The translations under genes and the position numbers were made by a program. The notes below the pieces were generated by a model. It did no database searches and was not told where the DNA came from. It worked only from the letters and a program-made list of their open reading frames with translations. This document shows, piece by piece, positions 9,872 through 22,299 of a DNA stretch of 64,000 bases (position 1 is the first letter of the stretch; every line of letters begins with the position of its first letter). The DNA comes from Lumbricus rubellus (lineage: Eukaryota; Annelida; Clitellata; Crassiclitellata; Lumbricidae): assembly GCA_945859605.1 (NCBI GenBank), contig OX243827.1:1971295-2035294 (forward strand), read 5' to 3'.

Positions 9872-10072
9872 GTGACTGCTTTTTACTACACAATAAAAAA
9901 ACTTGACTCAAGAATTCAACTCAAGGATATTCTTGCCAAGCTTGATGACATTGGCATAGAGACAGTGGATGATTTGCAGCATGTTGAACAACAGGATCTG
10001 GTACCATTGCTGAAGCCAATACAAAGAAGCCAAGAAACGTCTGGAATTATGGTCAAAGACCTAAACAAGTAA
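9872..10072 (+). pseudogene. SAM-like domain fragment of a TE-associated protein
   Basis: The peptide LAKLDDIGIETVDDLQHVEQ followed by DLVPLLKPIQ has the look of a sterile-alpha-motif-like fold: a helix, 'GI-x-T-x-D-D-L', 'D-L-x-x-L-L-K-P-I-Q'. The same phrase is common near the start of uncharacterised metazoan proteins whose later blocks resemble 4500-4728 and 15624-15926 here. It is only 67 codons long, without flanking exons that I can identify, so I call it a fragment. Confidence 0.4.
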
Positions 10073-10595
10073 TTCACATAATTATTAATTTTTTAAGCAC
10101 CACCATATTATGACCAAGCCCCAATCTGTGGTGCCGAGCAATTGTGACTTGCAGAACGTCCTTGCACATTAATTGTCTGAGGGTTGATCTAAACTCCAGT
10201 AATTATTATTGCAACTCATTCTTAAGCACTACTGTGCATCAATCGATGTTGCTTTAAATCGGTCCGAAATTTAACATTGGAGAGACTGTTGACAGGACTC
10301 TAAATGCGAGCATAGGAGTTCGTCGCTGGTGACTCAGTCTTTTGTTTCTGGGCGAAATTTGCCTACAGATAACTTCATTTGCCGTGGTGATTGTAACATC
10401 ACAGACTAGAGTTCTTATGTGATGGACACCATTGTCGGCTACCAACTTCTATTTTGTTTTCGTATTTGTCAAGTAACCTGCACCTGAATGTGGTGTTGCA
10501 TAAAGACTATTCAACAAAAGAGAATCATCATCATCAACAGTATAACTGCAGCAGTGGAAAGCATGTCCGGCCAATTGGTGAACGAGGAAACTGGA

Positions 10596-10709
10596 GCAGT
10601 ACGACTCGAGAAGCCACCTGTTGCTAAATAGTTAAGACACATTTTGGATCATCCGGCGGAAATAAAGAGAGGAATAGCAATGCAGGCATGTGACGAGGGT
10701 GCAGAGCGG
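10596..10709 (+). repeat. Third partial copy of the 496-610 family
   Basis: The sequence cgactcgagaagccacctg through gacgagggtgcagagc matches 496-610 closely, and then diverges. It marks the same TE-associated ORF family as copies A and B. Confidence 0.65.
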
Positions 10710-10868
10710 ACAATAAGAAAGAGAGGTGAGGCGGTCAGTCGGTGAGTCTATCAGTCAGTTAGATAGTCGATTCGTGGTTCTGTCTGGACTCAACATCGGA
10801 GTCGTCGATGAAGTCGTTGATATAATAAAACCTGTAAAAGGTCAAGTGCTTGTTTCTTATCCATCTTT

Positions 10869-11560
10869 TTGACAATCCGTACTCGCCGGACGAACAGCAG
10901 AGACGTTATATATGATGGAGAACCCAAAAAAGATCTAAATATGCACACCGAACACTTGTCAACAACACCCGACAACAAAAACTTTACCCGAGACGACCAA
11001 CGAGCCAGCAAGAATTCAACCAGTGGATACTACTTCCTCCGATCCGGTAAGCCCGCCACAACACTTTTAACTACACCCATCGCTCACTTATCATCGTGAC
11101 TCCAACCCCTCCTGGACAATCCCATCATACAGCCATTCTTGACACCAACACATCCTCTCGACCCCATCTCTCCACAGTTCAACCGTCCATTTAAACTCCA
11201 ACGAACATTCAACCATCCAACACGACCGACTCATCATCGTCATCAACCTCCTCCTCACCACGACCGTCAGCATGCGAGTCCTCCGATTGCAGCAATTCAT
11301 TCGACAGACGACATGGCATCCGGATCAAACGCACTCACCCCAGCGCCATTCACCGGGCACAACACAGAGGACATCATTGAATTCATCAAGAACTTTGACC
11401 TTTGGGCGACTTATCGCAAGATGGATGAGGGCGCGAGGGCGGCAGCGTTACCGTTACTTTTCAGAAAGGGCGTGGCGTGTGGTACAACACCCAACCCGTG
11501 GAGACCCGTCGCGACCTCCAGGCACTTAAAGACGCCATCTATGCCCGCTATGTTACCAGT
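10869..11560 (+). pseudogene. Ty3/Gypsy-type gag remnant
   Basis: Frames in this stretch encode pieces of one gag-like polyprotein. They are an N-terminal part (RTNSRDVIYD, then YYFLRSGKP), a His/Pro/Thr-rich linker, and a capsid-type part starting MASGSNALTPAPFTGHNTED with IIEFIKNFDLWATYRKMDE and ALPLLFRKG. The capsid frame then shifts by one near 11471 and resumes as VWYNTQPVETRRDLQALKDA. The P-F-x-G-x-x-x-E-D then W-x-x-Y-R-K pattern is typical of chromovirus-like and related Gypsy gag of marine invertebrates. No protease or RT follows. Stop codons come before the capsid part. I looked for an LTR upstream and could not define one. Confidence 0.6.
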
Positions 11561-14126
11561 TTCCCAAATCACTCACGTGGTCGCTAGGGGGCTACACACC
11601 ACGGTCTCTTCATCTTTTCCGTGCACTGGCACGCGTTCGCCATATGGCTACACTGAAGATCTCTCGGTGTATCCATCGTCTCCAATCTCCACGTTTACAC
11701 ACACGTTAGCAAAAGAGCATACGGAGCGATCCAAAAAATAGGGTTTCTCTTGTGTGCCAGAAGCGTTAGTGCGCAGTCTACATGGTGTCTCAGTTCTCCC
11801 GCTTTCTTCATGACTCGACTATTCATCGTGCGTTCTCAGCGTTCAAGGAGCTACTGCGCGGCGCGCACCATCTTCATGCGTCATCTGTGTGCGGGAACCG
11901 TCTGACAGTTCACAAGACACCGCCTGGAGTTGTATCACAACACCCAAAAACGCCTTTAATGAAAGACCAATTTGGCAAACTGACGGAATTCAAGACGTGT
12001 TTCGTGAAAGCATGAGCACAATTGAGCAGGAATTGGACCAAATAATGAATATGGTCGAAATACAAGGAAACCTGTTCCGGAAAATTGCTTTCATTATACC
12101 ACCTGATGCAAAGACTCGATGAACACAATTGCCAGTGAACATGTATGTAAGATTACAAGCCACCATAAAGAATCCATAATAGATACTTCTTTGCTTGTTC
12201 AGGGACCTAAACAAATCTCAGTGTTGGAGATGCTCTCTGCAAAGTCGTTCAGAGCTTGAGCATTCAAACAGAATAAGGTGCACGAAATTGCGAAAATATG
12301 TTGTCACCGTCTCACAGATCCTCGTCTTCAACAGTAACGAAATGTCAAGATTGGCAACTCATCTTCGTCATGACATATCCATGCACATAACCATGCAATG
12401 CATACCAGTGCAATGCACATGCACATGTACATGTACAAAGAGAATGGAAAACTTTTCGGAGGCAGACCGAAACTACCCTTCCGTAAGAGATATTAATGTA
12501 TCTGACTAATTTAAATAGCAAGTGTAATTAAATGTTCTCTGGCTTTGATTTACTCTGTGTTGGGTCTACATGTACATCCGCAGACGTAGACGAACATAGG
12601 TTTTCTATGCATTTCTGTACACGCTTTGGTGCACGTTGTCAGAGGTTTAAACCATTCACAATATACCTGCGTTAACACGTTGTTTCTCTGTCGATGAAGG
12701 ACGCCTGATTATACGACTACACCTGGCTGGGGAAAAGCAGTTTGATAGCCACTTAGATAAACGAACAATGAACTGAATCGTATTACTGTACTTCTAGTGG
12801 CGTTCGTAAATATACCGGAATATATAAGATGCCTAGTAAGCCAAAGCGATCTGCGAAAGAACGACTCGACTCCGAAGCATAAGCCTTTCGGACAGGCTAA
12901 TAGATCGAGAACTTAGCGCAGTGGCCAGCACCGTATCTTATGTCCAGCTATTGCTGCACAGTCAAAATGCTAATGTGCTCACTATCCTGTATGGAAATTA
13001 TCCAAATTAGGTACGTAGAGAGTGGGAGAGAACTCAAGGATGTGATGAAGAGAGTAGGCTGTCGAATGTGTGCGATCCACATATTGCTATAATAATAATA
13101 TCCTGTACAATGGCCTATGTCTATTGTACTTTGGATAGTTCAATACAACCCCCCAATAATTGCAATTTCAAAATTCGCCACCTCCACCACCCCAATCACA
13201 GCCATAAATACACCTGACGCGGGTGCATACTATCATCTATGCGCATATACGACATACAATGGCACGATATTATTGCTCGCGATGTGCAGAAGAGATGGAG
13301 ATGGAATTTGCGACTTGTGCTCTGCAAACCCTGACATTGCAGAATGACGGCCAAGAAATTGTGCATCAGCAGAACAATTCGTTGGAGGTCGGCTTCTGAC
13401 CACCAGCCGGGTATGCACATGTGGAAGACGCGATGCTGCATAGGAGTGCACCGGAGACCTCGAGTGCATGTTGGGATGCGGCTGCTTACGGGCATGCTGA
13501 TGCTCGTACTGCTGCAGAGGTCCTCTACACTGACGCAGGGCAAGTGTGTTTTAAAGAGTTACATTTAATGAGTGATCAAACCGACTATGGTCACAGAAAT
13601 TTTCATTGTTTACATTGATATGAGCGTGACCTACTTAAGTTTATTGCGCATATATTATTGTATTTCAAATTTAAATAAGTGTTATAGTCAGTTCACTTAA
13701 ATTGTATAAAAGGCAGTTTGATTTTACAGTGAAAAATTAGTTGGTTACTTGTGTGTATTATAGACATTAGCATTGGCTTACATTATTGTTTACAATCTAT
13801 TTTAGCTTGGTGTGTTTACATTAATTTAATGCAGAGTCTTGTCGAGTTTCAGGCAGGGCAACGTTATTTCTTACTTATTTTGTTTATTATAACAGTTTTT
13901 ACATTGTGGTTACGTTATGTTATTTTATGTCGTGTTTACTAACAATACTAACAGTTGATTTTTTTAGATCACACAGATGGGAGGTATTTTTCTCGGGTCA
14001 TACAGAGTTCGGATCCATGCAAGGGAGTGCATACATTTTATGGTAGCTAATTTTATGATTATTGGATTTTTTTTAGAAGGTCGCAACCCAAGCACATTTA
14101 CTCTGGTCAGCACCATATCATCTGAG
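11561..14126. other. Unassigned region with degenerate repeats
   Basis: No gene can be supported. At 11913-11970 a short block resembles 228-262 (the pogo-like remnant's upstream part). Short open frames at 12195-12509 and 13421-13618 have no recognisable motif. Confidence 0.3.
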
Positions 14127-14262
14127 ACACCCCATGTGCCAGCACTGTATCCTCATGTGCCTGCGGCAACACCGACACCCCATGTGCCAGCACAGTATCA
14201 TCATGCACCTGTGGCAACACTGACACCCGATGTGCCAGCACCGCATCATCAAGCGACTGGTG
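14127..14262 (+). repeat. 48-bp tandem repeat, about 2.8 units, open in one frame
   Basis: Units start at 14127, 14175 and 14223. In the frame open through 14282 each encodes 16 residues of the type TPHVPALYPHVPAATP. The period is a multiple of three and the frame stays open through all units. That could mean selection for coding, or simply a young expansion in an open frame. Confidence 0.75.
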
Positions 14263-14282
14263 AAGTTAAATCAACTTTCTAG

Positions 14283-15620
14283 GTAATGAATTATGCAAAA
14301 AGTTAAACAAAACTTATGAACTCTTCTCAAGGATTATCTGCCTCGAAAATGCCAAAAAAGTAAAACTTTAAAAGTAGATCGTGAAGAAGCCGCAAGAATA
14401 TTTACAGTCGTTGAAAAAGAAATTAGAATTTGCTAAAATTCAGAATCAACATTTTGCAATTCGTTGTATCAGAGATGAATGTGTGATGAAAGAACGCACC
14501 ACAATCTGTCATCACTATTAGCAGGTAGTGGTAAAATTAGATCGCTTAGGATTCATTTACAGCACCACTGGGGTAAACGATGGAGAGTTGTTTACTCCAA
14601 TAGAGTGTCATCAAGACAAGTGCAAGAGTTCATACAGCACTTTGTTGAACTGTCTTTGGCAGATTGAATCTAATCATATGACTGATGGTTGTTTTGCAGA
14701 TGTAAAAATGGCAGGCATTATCCCTAATGAAAATGATATGCAAATGGTTGGGCTAACGAGTGATGCAGGCCTGCATGAGGATTTACAAACAGGAGTTTCT
14801 CTTGTGGCAGGAAAATAATCGTGTGCATCATAGCGTAATTTCAAAAACCGGCGAGCGTTTTAACAACATGGCAGATTTTCTCCGACATCTTTTATTCAGG
14901 CTGAAGTTCTGTATGGTTTGCCAGTTGCCGAAATTGACAAGCAGACTCTTCGTAAAGTGCCAAGCAGCTAGGATGAAAACTGGAAGTGCAGGCACAAACA
15001 TCTTGATTCAACTTCCTCTTGTTGGCATGCAGATACATAATTTACCGTCATCCAAGGCTAAGGACTACCACTGTCCAGAGCAATGAAATATGAAGAGAGA
15101 AGAGATTAAAGGTGAGGATTACTGTGTCCATTGCATTTATAAAGAGTTGACCTAATTTAAATTTTTCACAAGCATGATGATTACAGTTACAAAACACAAA
15201 TGTGTAGTTGTTTACGTGACCTAGATACGAAAGGTAAATATTATAGAAGATGTTTTTATTACGGTATACATTTCGAGATGAGAGGTTTACAACCAAGTGA
15301 ACAGGAGCAGAATATTATCCTATAACACAAAACATACCAGCTGCTGATGAAAAAGAGGACATGGTTAGATCTATTGTGAAGTACTTCACTGTGTTGCATG
15401 ATGCCTAGTGGACATGTATTATCCGTTGGTATGCTTTCTCTGGTAAACTTTGTAATAAAATATTTCACTTTGCAAAAACCCAGGTCTTTGACTGGAGGGA
15501 GATACTACTATTTCTTCTTAGTTGCTTATATTCTGAGAGGATTCTACGATAATGTCGGCCTAATCCAAGCAACAGAAATCAGTTGCTGCAAGAAATGCAG
15601 AACACCCGTGAAACAAGGCA
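14283..15620. other. Unassigned region with open pieces
   Basis: An open stretch at 14528-14818 reads VDRLGFIYSTTGVNDGELF and ends DLQTGVSLVAGK. It looks protein-like but I do not recognise it, and it lacks an ATG at its start. The rest is stop-rich. Confidence 0.3.
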
Positions 15621-15623
15621 AGC

Positions 15624-15926
15624 ATGGAAAAAGACAAACACCCGACAATAACTGACATCATGCGTCGATATCCAAGACTGCAAGATATGGATGATGCTGT
15701 ATGTACAGTAGTGTTATATGAACTTTCAGCAAGGAATGGTGGTGCTAATTGCACTGTCAAGCTTGACAATGTCTCAGTTACCATTGAAAGTGCTAATTGC
15801 TTTGCTGAAGCACCTGAATTTGTGTTTATGTGTTTCTGGGTTTTTGATGTCGCGTACACTGAAGAGCTGCTGATCACTTTCAAATGTGAAACAACTTTAA
15901 GGAAGAGATGTCAAGTGGAAAGATAG
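15624..15926 (+). pseudogene. Fragment of a SAM-family TE-associated protein
   Basis: 100 codons read KHPTITDIMRRYPRLQDMDD, and later FVFMCFWVFDVAYTEEL. The 'I-x-D-I-x-x-x-Y-P-x-L' start and the later 'F-W-V-F-x-[IV]-x-Y' block match the middle and C-terminal wording of the uncharacterised family whose SAM-like block is at 9872. No intron signals connect the fragments. It is probably a separate decayed copy. Confidence 0.3.
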
Positions 15927-16548
15927 CACCTCATGTGTACTTAGCTATAATTTTACTACTACAGTACTGTTGTCAGTAATAAATCATAGAAGCAGCAACA
16001 TTGACAAATACTGCTCGCAGCTTGGTTAATGAATAGATGGTGTTGTTGGCGGATCTCACAATCTTCCAATGGACCTCGAGACCAAGTTGAGGTGTGTTGT
16101 GCTTCCATATGCCACTTGACTATATACATGCTTTTTCAATGATGTATAATATCTCTTTGCCTTAACCGTATGATAGTATTTCATCTTTACAATACTGGCA
16201 TGTAAGGAAAAGCCCTATACACCTTGCTCACTTTGTCTGTGTGCATTTTTCTAATAAACAGTCATGACACACCAGAATACAATATTATAAATACTTTACA
16301 CACAACTAGTGTGCTTGTCCCTTACTAGAGATGTGTCTATAATGAACGTTTTTGTATAATTTCTTTAGCCTACATGGACACTCGTCGCTTGCAAGGCATA
16401 TTGTGATTTTGCATTAGTACACACACACACACACAAAACATCTTCGAAATAACTATTGACAAATTGAAGATTGAAAAGATCCTAACCATGGCCGCATTGT
16501 CAGACTCAACACGAGACCTACTTCACAAAATACCAAATGACTGCGATG

Positions 16549-17520
16549 AAGGTTTGCTGATGCTCATAAAAATCCCAGAGCGAATCCCTATAACCTGATC
16601 ATCCACCTCATTCTTTCTCGACCACAGGTCACCACTCATCTCAAATTCCCAAAGTGAGCCATATCAAACACTGCACCAAGCCTGAAAATGCTCGCATGAA
16701 GTCTTCATGGTAATTTCAAAAGATGAAAGATGAAGAAGCTGAGAGGATTCTGAGAGAATGTCGACCGAATCCAAGCAATCAGTTGCTGAAGGGAATGCAA
16801 CACTAGTGTGATTAATAATTTTCTTCAGCAAGTGTTGTGGACGATGTAATAACAGGTATAACACAGTTCTAAATGTTTGAGCCAATTTCATTCACAGGTG
16901 AGGAGTCTTTCACCTCAATGAGTTGGACCTGAAAGAATTAGGATTTGGAATGGGGCTTCAAAAACTGGATGTGGGAAACAATTCCCTTCAGATGCATCAA
17001 CAGCCCATGACTCTTCGTCACCATAATTGCAAACATTAACATCAATTGCTTCTTCAATGTCACAGAATTCACATTGGCCATCAACTTCATGTGTGAATTG
17101 GAAACTGTTTAAGGTCGTGCTGGGATGGCAAAAAATATGGGAAAATACAAATTATGTGAGAAAAAACTGCTAGGAGAAACTTCAATCAACTGTTCCCTCA
17201 GCCTCTAAGTGACGACATGCGCCAGTCGATCTAGGAGGACATGCAAGTCTAATAGTCGCTGTCGTAAAGGCAGAAAATTGTGGACACTATCGTTATTCGT
17301 TCACTTCGACTCAGTTTAAGACGACAAAGAATATTCAGGGTTCACGGAATCCGCTAGATATCATGTCAGACAACAAACTATACGAAGCATTTAGATTTAA
17401 TTGTCACGAATTTTTGACAGTGTGCGACGATTTGGCTGGCAATGTGACATTCGACGCACCACGCATGGGTAGTTTGCCTTCGGACATGCAGGTACCGTTA
17501 ATTTATTTGATTATACTCTC
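16549..17520 (+). repeat. Left copy of a tandem duplication (about 1 kb, partner 18470-19330)
   Basis: The blocks beginning gatgaaggtttgctgatgct, the 16664-16891 segment and the segment leading to a Harbinger-like exon recur in the same order and orientation about 1.8-1.9 kb downstream. The spacing changes from 1933 to 1813, so indels separate the copies. A third short copy of the first block lies at 18227-18270. Confidence 0.75.
17363..17500 (+). pseudogene. Harbinger-type transposase N-terminal exon, copy 1
   Basis: The frame reads MSDNKLYEAFRFNCHEFLTV, then CDDLAGNVTF, then PRMGSLPSDMQ, and runs into a donor-like CAG|GTACCG. N-terminal regions of PIF/Harbinger transposases have the same layout: 'L-x-x-x-F-R-F', a helix, 'D', then 'L-P-x-x-x-Q-V'. 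Only this exon is present. The catalytic DDE part was not found nearby. A second, more complete version follows at 19146. Confidence 0.5.
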
Positions 17521-17700
17521 AAGCAAACATACACCTTATTCTGAAAGGAGACAAATTATAATACAGCTAAGTTTATTACTAGGTCAGTTGCGGCGCCGGA
17601 GCCGATTCTTCGATCACCACCTCCGCCACAGAGAAGAGGCATTGTTAACGTGTGGCCACAGTTTGATGAATAAGGCCTCTAGAAAAAGCTGTCACTTCTA

Positions 17701-18226
17701 AGGATGGAGACCAACTCAAGCACTAGTTTATGCATCATAGGCTCATAAAAGTGTTTTAGTTACAATTTCCACAACAGCCTTATGCTTTTACCACCACGCC
17801 ACTGGATATGCAGAGAAGCTACTTCATCGACATGATGAATTCACCATTTTAGACATAATGTCAGGGATGTCAGGTGGCTGAGGTTTTGTCGCAGTACAGA
17901 AAGGGGGCCATCGACAGGACAGAACTGGCAGCACATCTTGCACGTTGTGGCGAATACAGCCGACAAGAACGTATGCTTGTGGTAAAAATCACGGAACGCC
18001 ATCTTATGAACAACCTCAAAATGTAAGTGCATTCTCTTGGAGGAGCTTGACATTCTTACCCATCTTCAAGAAAGAATATGCCAAGGAATGCGATAATTGT
18101 CGCACCATAGCAAAGATATCACACACAAGCAAGATATTGCTCAAGATAAGATGCAAAAGAATCGAGAACACAGTGGAAAGGGAGTTCCCTGTAAATCAGG
18201 CGGTTTTAGTAAGGTGCGGGGAACTA
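17701..18226. other. Spacer between tandem copies
   Basis: No supported gene. One open stretch (17945-18250) reads RTYACGKNHGTPSYEQPQ; it has no recognisable family. Confidence 0.3.
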
Positions 18227-18469
18227 ACGATTACGATGAAGGATTGCTGATGCTCATAAAAATCACAGAGCATAATGGCAATCAGGCTCTTGGCTATGCT
18301 TATTTTAAAATTACAGCTACAATGTTTTAGGTTCGAGATGAGTTTCTGGAGACCAATACTGTGAGCAAGTCGCTCACAGTTGAATTTCAAACGGTCAAAG
18401 AAAAGATTCTGACCATGGCCTTTGTCAGCCTCAATGAGGGACCTGCTACAGAAAATTCCTAACGACTAC

Positions 18470-19330
18470 CATGAAGGTTTGCTGATGCTCATAAAAATCC
18501 CAGAGTGAATCCCTATAACCTGATCATCCACCTCGCTCATTCTTTCTCAACCACAGGTCATCACTCATCTCAAATTCCCAAAGTGAGCCATATGTATCAA
18601 ACACTGCACCAAGCCTGAAAATGCTCGCATGAAGTCTTCATGGTAATTTCAAAAGATGAAAGATGAAGAAGCTGAGAGGGTTCTGAGAGAATGTCGACCG
18701 AATCCAAGCAATCGGTTGCTGAAGGGAATGCAAAAGTAATGTGATTAATAATTTTATCCAGCAAGTGTTGCGGACGATGTAATAACAGGTATAACACAGT
18801 TCTAAACGTTTGAGCCAGTTTCATGCTCAGGTGAGGAGTCTTTCACCTCAATGAGTTAGATCTGAAAGAATTAAAATTTGGAATGGGGCATCGAAGTGGA
18901 TGGGGAAACAATTCTCTTCAGATGCATCGACAGCAAGCGACTCTTTGTCACCATAATTGACTTCAACTGCTTCTTCAATGTCACAGGAAAATATGGGAAA
19001 TTACAAATTATGTTAGGGAAGCATTACTTACTAGAAGAAACGTCAATCAACTCTAGCCCCAGCCTCTTATGGATTTTAAAGGCAGAAAACGGCTAACACT
19101 ATTGATTTTCGTTCACTTCAACGCAGCTTAAGACGACGAAGAACATTGAGGGTCTGGCGAAATCCGCTAGATTTTATGTCGGACAACGAATTATATGAAG
19201 CTTTTCGATTTCATCATCACGAATTATTGACAATTTGCGACGATCTGGCTGGCGATGTAACATTTGACACACCACGCATGGGTAGTCTGCCTTCGGTCAT
19301 GCAGGTACCATTAATTTATTTGATTACTCT
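18470..19330 (+). repeat. Right copy of the tandem duplication
   Basis: It matches 16549-17520 in block order. It has lost about 120 bp between the middle block and the Harbinger-like exon. Confidence 0.75.
19146..19310 (+). pseudogene. Harbinger-type transposase N-terminal exon, copy 2
   Basis: The frame reads WRNPLDFMSDNELYEAFRF, then LLTICDDLAGDVTF, then PRMGSLPSVMQ, followed by a donor-like CAG|GTACCA. The NP-x-D-F-x-S-D start is what one expects directly upstream of the 'F-R-F' helix in Harbinger-like proteins. That makes this copy better preserved than the one at 17363. The downstream catalytic exon is absent. Confidence 0.5.
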
Positions 19331-20620
19331 CAAGCAAACATATACCTTATTGTGAAAGGAGACAAATTATAATACAGCTAATTTTAAATTAGGCACAGGC
19401 CGTTGTTAGATGTATAATGCACGCTCATCTAAATAATATTCGCTTTTGGTGTGTTTCACTTATCACTGTGAGATGTGGATGGTTCTATTTACCAATTTTT
19501 ACCCCAGAACGTTAAAGTGATAAATCACCGTTTAATAACTTTGCAGAGGTTTTCGCTGCTACTCTGCTGTAATAAAGAATTTGAGTCCACTGTACAATGA
19601 TTGAGATATGGCTTGTTTTTATTTCATCATCATGTCGTCTCCTCCATCACCAGCAATTGCATCGGCAGATCCAGCTCTAAGCGTGACCAGTAATGAATGG
19701 TAGGGCCGCTTCACGGTCTACCGGGGTCGCTACAGGCATTCCTCGACCTATAACCACATGATTATCCAGGAGCCCCTGCTTCCTCCCAGAGAAGTGGCAG
19801 TTCACAAACTCACTTTTCTAATCCAAACCCCCATCATTGATCCTACAGGAGAAGCTAGGCTTCTGTCTGGATTCGATGCTGGAGGAGTATGGCATTTCGG
19901 TAAACAATTTCCAGAACCAGATATTCTCCCAAGGATACGGAAGTAGCAGAGTTGAGGACGAGACACTTGCAGGTTTTGGAGGAAAACTCCAGGGTCACCC
20001 ATACATTTGCACGTTGATAGACAGTGTGCATGTGGCACATTACAAAGAACATGAAGTTTTTCAGACGGCTTTCTGTGACCAGAAGCACGAGTTTAATTTG
20101 TAAATATCTAGGCCTAGCTATTAGGATTACGTTTACGGAGTTCATATTACATTATGCAGTTATACAGTCTACCTGATGTATAAGAAGGGATTTTTATCCA
20201 TGAATTTAGCGAATCTCGCTGATTCTTTTAGCTGAGTAGGCGTATTCTTGGTGTGTAGTTATTCTACTCGCTACATCGTTATTTGCACGAAACATTTGTA
20301 TGAGACATTTAGGTTGAATCGCCAAATGTAGGACTGTGACAGGACATTAGCTCACCCTGGTTGTGAAGGAAAGTGGGAAAATCCTTTATTCATTCAATCC
20401 TCTTGTCTTCAGACAGATATCATAATCATCATCTTCATCTTATTTTGCTAATTTTACCTGTGAATGATATGTACTAGCTTTACAACAACAGTCTATCCTC
20501 ATATGGCCAATAAAGCTATATGACAGTTCTCCCCAATTACAATCAAATCAGCTTCGGATGCAAGTGAAGCAGAGTGTTCAGTAAGACATTTTCACTTGCA
20601 GTAGGTCATCCTGTGACTAA
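19331..20620. other. Stretch without a recognisable gene
   Basis: Overlapping open frames near 19758-20103 read VHKLTFLIQTPIIDPTGE and, in another frame, GYGSSRVEDETLAGFGGK. Neither is recognised, and both are closed by stops. Confidence 0.3.
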
Positions 20621-20624
20621 GTAT

Positions 20625-21840
20625 GATTATGTTTGGAAGTAAATATCTGCGACAAAGATGTATAAAGAACATTGCACTTCAACCATCAGTTCTAGCAGAA
20701 GACATAAAACTTTTAGAAATGGCAGTTGCTGAATATATGGAAATGAGGCACCATTTATTTCCCGAGGTAACTGCCAAAGTAAACACCATTTCCTGATCCG
20801 ACAACAGTAACTCTCTACCATGAGTTTCACAAATGTGGATGCATCACCCTCAGAAAACAGTGTTGCCTATCACTGATTATATCTATATTGCCAAGTGCAT
20901 AAAATACAATGCAGGTGATGTGCCTGGATAAACTGAAGACTGTAGAGTTGCTTCAACATAACTGCTCTTCTTAGCAAAACCATTGGGAGGCAGGTATAAA
21001 CATCTAGTGGCCATCTATTCAATGTCAAATTTAACAACAGCTAAGCAATTCAAATGCTACAACGAGGACATGGATCGTCAACCATGCATGCATTTCAGAA
21101 ATTGTTCTTGGATCATCTAAAAACTGAACTTCTTTTTGTTAATATGACCCAACAATAAGTTGACTTTGATTATGAAGCAGAATGGCACTTCTTTGCGACA
21201 TCATATGGAAAAAGTCCTTATGATGGAATTGGAGGAACTGTAAAGCAACTCGCTGCAGGTGATAGTCTGCAAACCCTGATCAAGGATCAGATTTCAGCTC
21301 CAAGCAACTTATACAATTTCGAAATAAAAACATCAAAGGTATTCATTGCTTTTTCATTTCAAAAGAATCAGTAGAGCAACATATAAACAGGACTTCAAGT
21401 TGGATGAGAGGTGCAGTGCTGCCAAAACAATTTCTGGAATCCATCAGGTGTTTATCGCAGTTTCAAAGAATCTAATACAAAGCGTATCCGTTGACTCATT
21501 TAGAACTGTGGCACCATTTACAGACACTGATGACTGCAATGAATCAGATGTCACTAAGGAATCAGAGCTAGCAACTGAAAACACCAGATTGGATGCCATA
21601 CGTGTCAACCTGGGCTGTATGTGGCAGCAATACATGACAACAACTTGTACATTGGATTAATCACAGACCGGTCAGAAGCAGAAAAATATGTACTTATCAA
21701 ATTCATGACAGGTACACAAAGTAGCGCAAGCTGTCGTCTGAATTGGCCATGGCATGATGACGTAATGCTGGGTTCCATTGGAACATGTCCTTTGCTTTGT
21801 GCCACGCAGTAACAGCACACTTCAATACCCACTGCACAAT
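20625..21840 (+). pseudogene. Decayed copy of a TE-associated multidomain protein
   Basis: Pieces of one protein are scattered over three frames. The first is EAEWHFFATSYGKSPYDGIG followed by GTVKQLA (from about 21174). Next is KLDERCSAAKTISGIHQVF (21400s). Last is a C-terminal block YVAAIHDNNLYIGLITDRSE followed by VLIKFM and WPWHDDVMLGSIG. In the recognised family the wording 'W-H-F-F-A-T-S-H-G-K-x-x-x-D-G-x-G-G-T-V-K' precedes 'Y-V-A-x-x-Y-D-x-x-W-Y-I-G-x-I' at the C-terminus. Such proteins are abundant, uncharacterised and repeat-like in invertebrates and fish. At least four frame breaks show that this copy is dead. Confidence 0.5.
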
Positions 21841-22299
21841 TCAGTATGGAAGGCAGTTGTAACAAAATTTTAAGCTTCTGCACAGAAAAACTGTGCTTGG
21901 CATATATATGGAGATATGAATAACTGATAATGGTAAAACTCCAAAATAAAATATATATGGTCACTTTTCATATTTAATTCAGCTGAAATAATAGGACACA
22001 AAACAATTTTTTAATATTTATTTCATCCATGAAAGAAACTGTAGATGCATAAATAAAATCATCCAATTTAGTCAAACCGCTGAAACCACTCTCAATAGGT
22101 GGAATCGCAATGGTGCCTGTTCAACCATATCATTGATTTCTGTACTGACAAAGCAAAAGATGTAAAGTGCCCCAAGCCATTTGTGTCTATAGAAAAAAAA
22201 CTTCTAAGAATGCTGTTGATAATCTTGAGCCAGCAATTCAAGAAACGGTAGACTAAATGCCTACTTTATCAACCTTTAACCATGGCAGAAAAGTGGCAA

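Noticed and set aside
10710..10868. LTR of the Gypsy gag remnant
   Set aside because: Position and LTR-like text (aataaaacctg) are suggestive, but no second LTR or primer-binding site could be identified.
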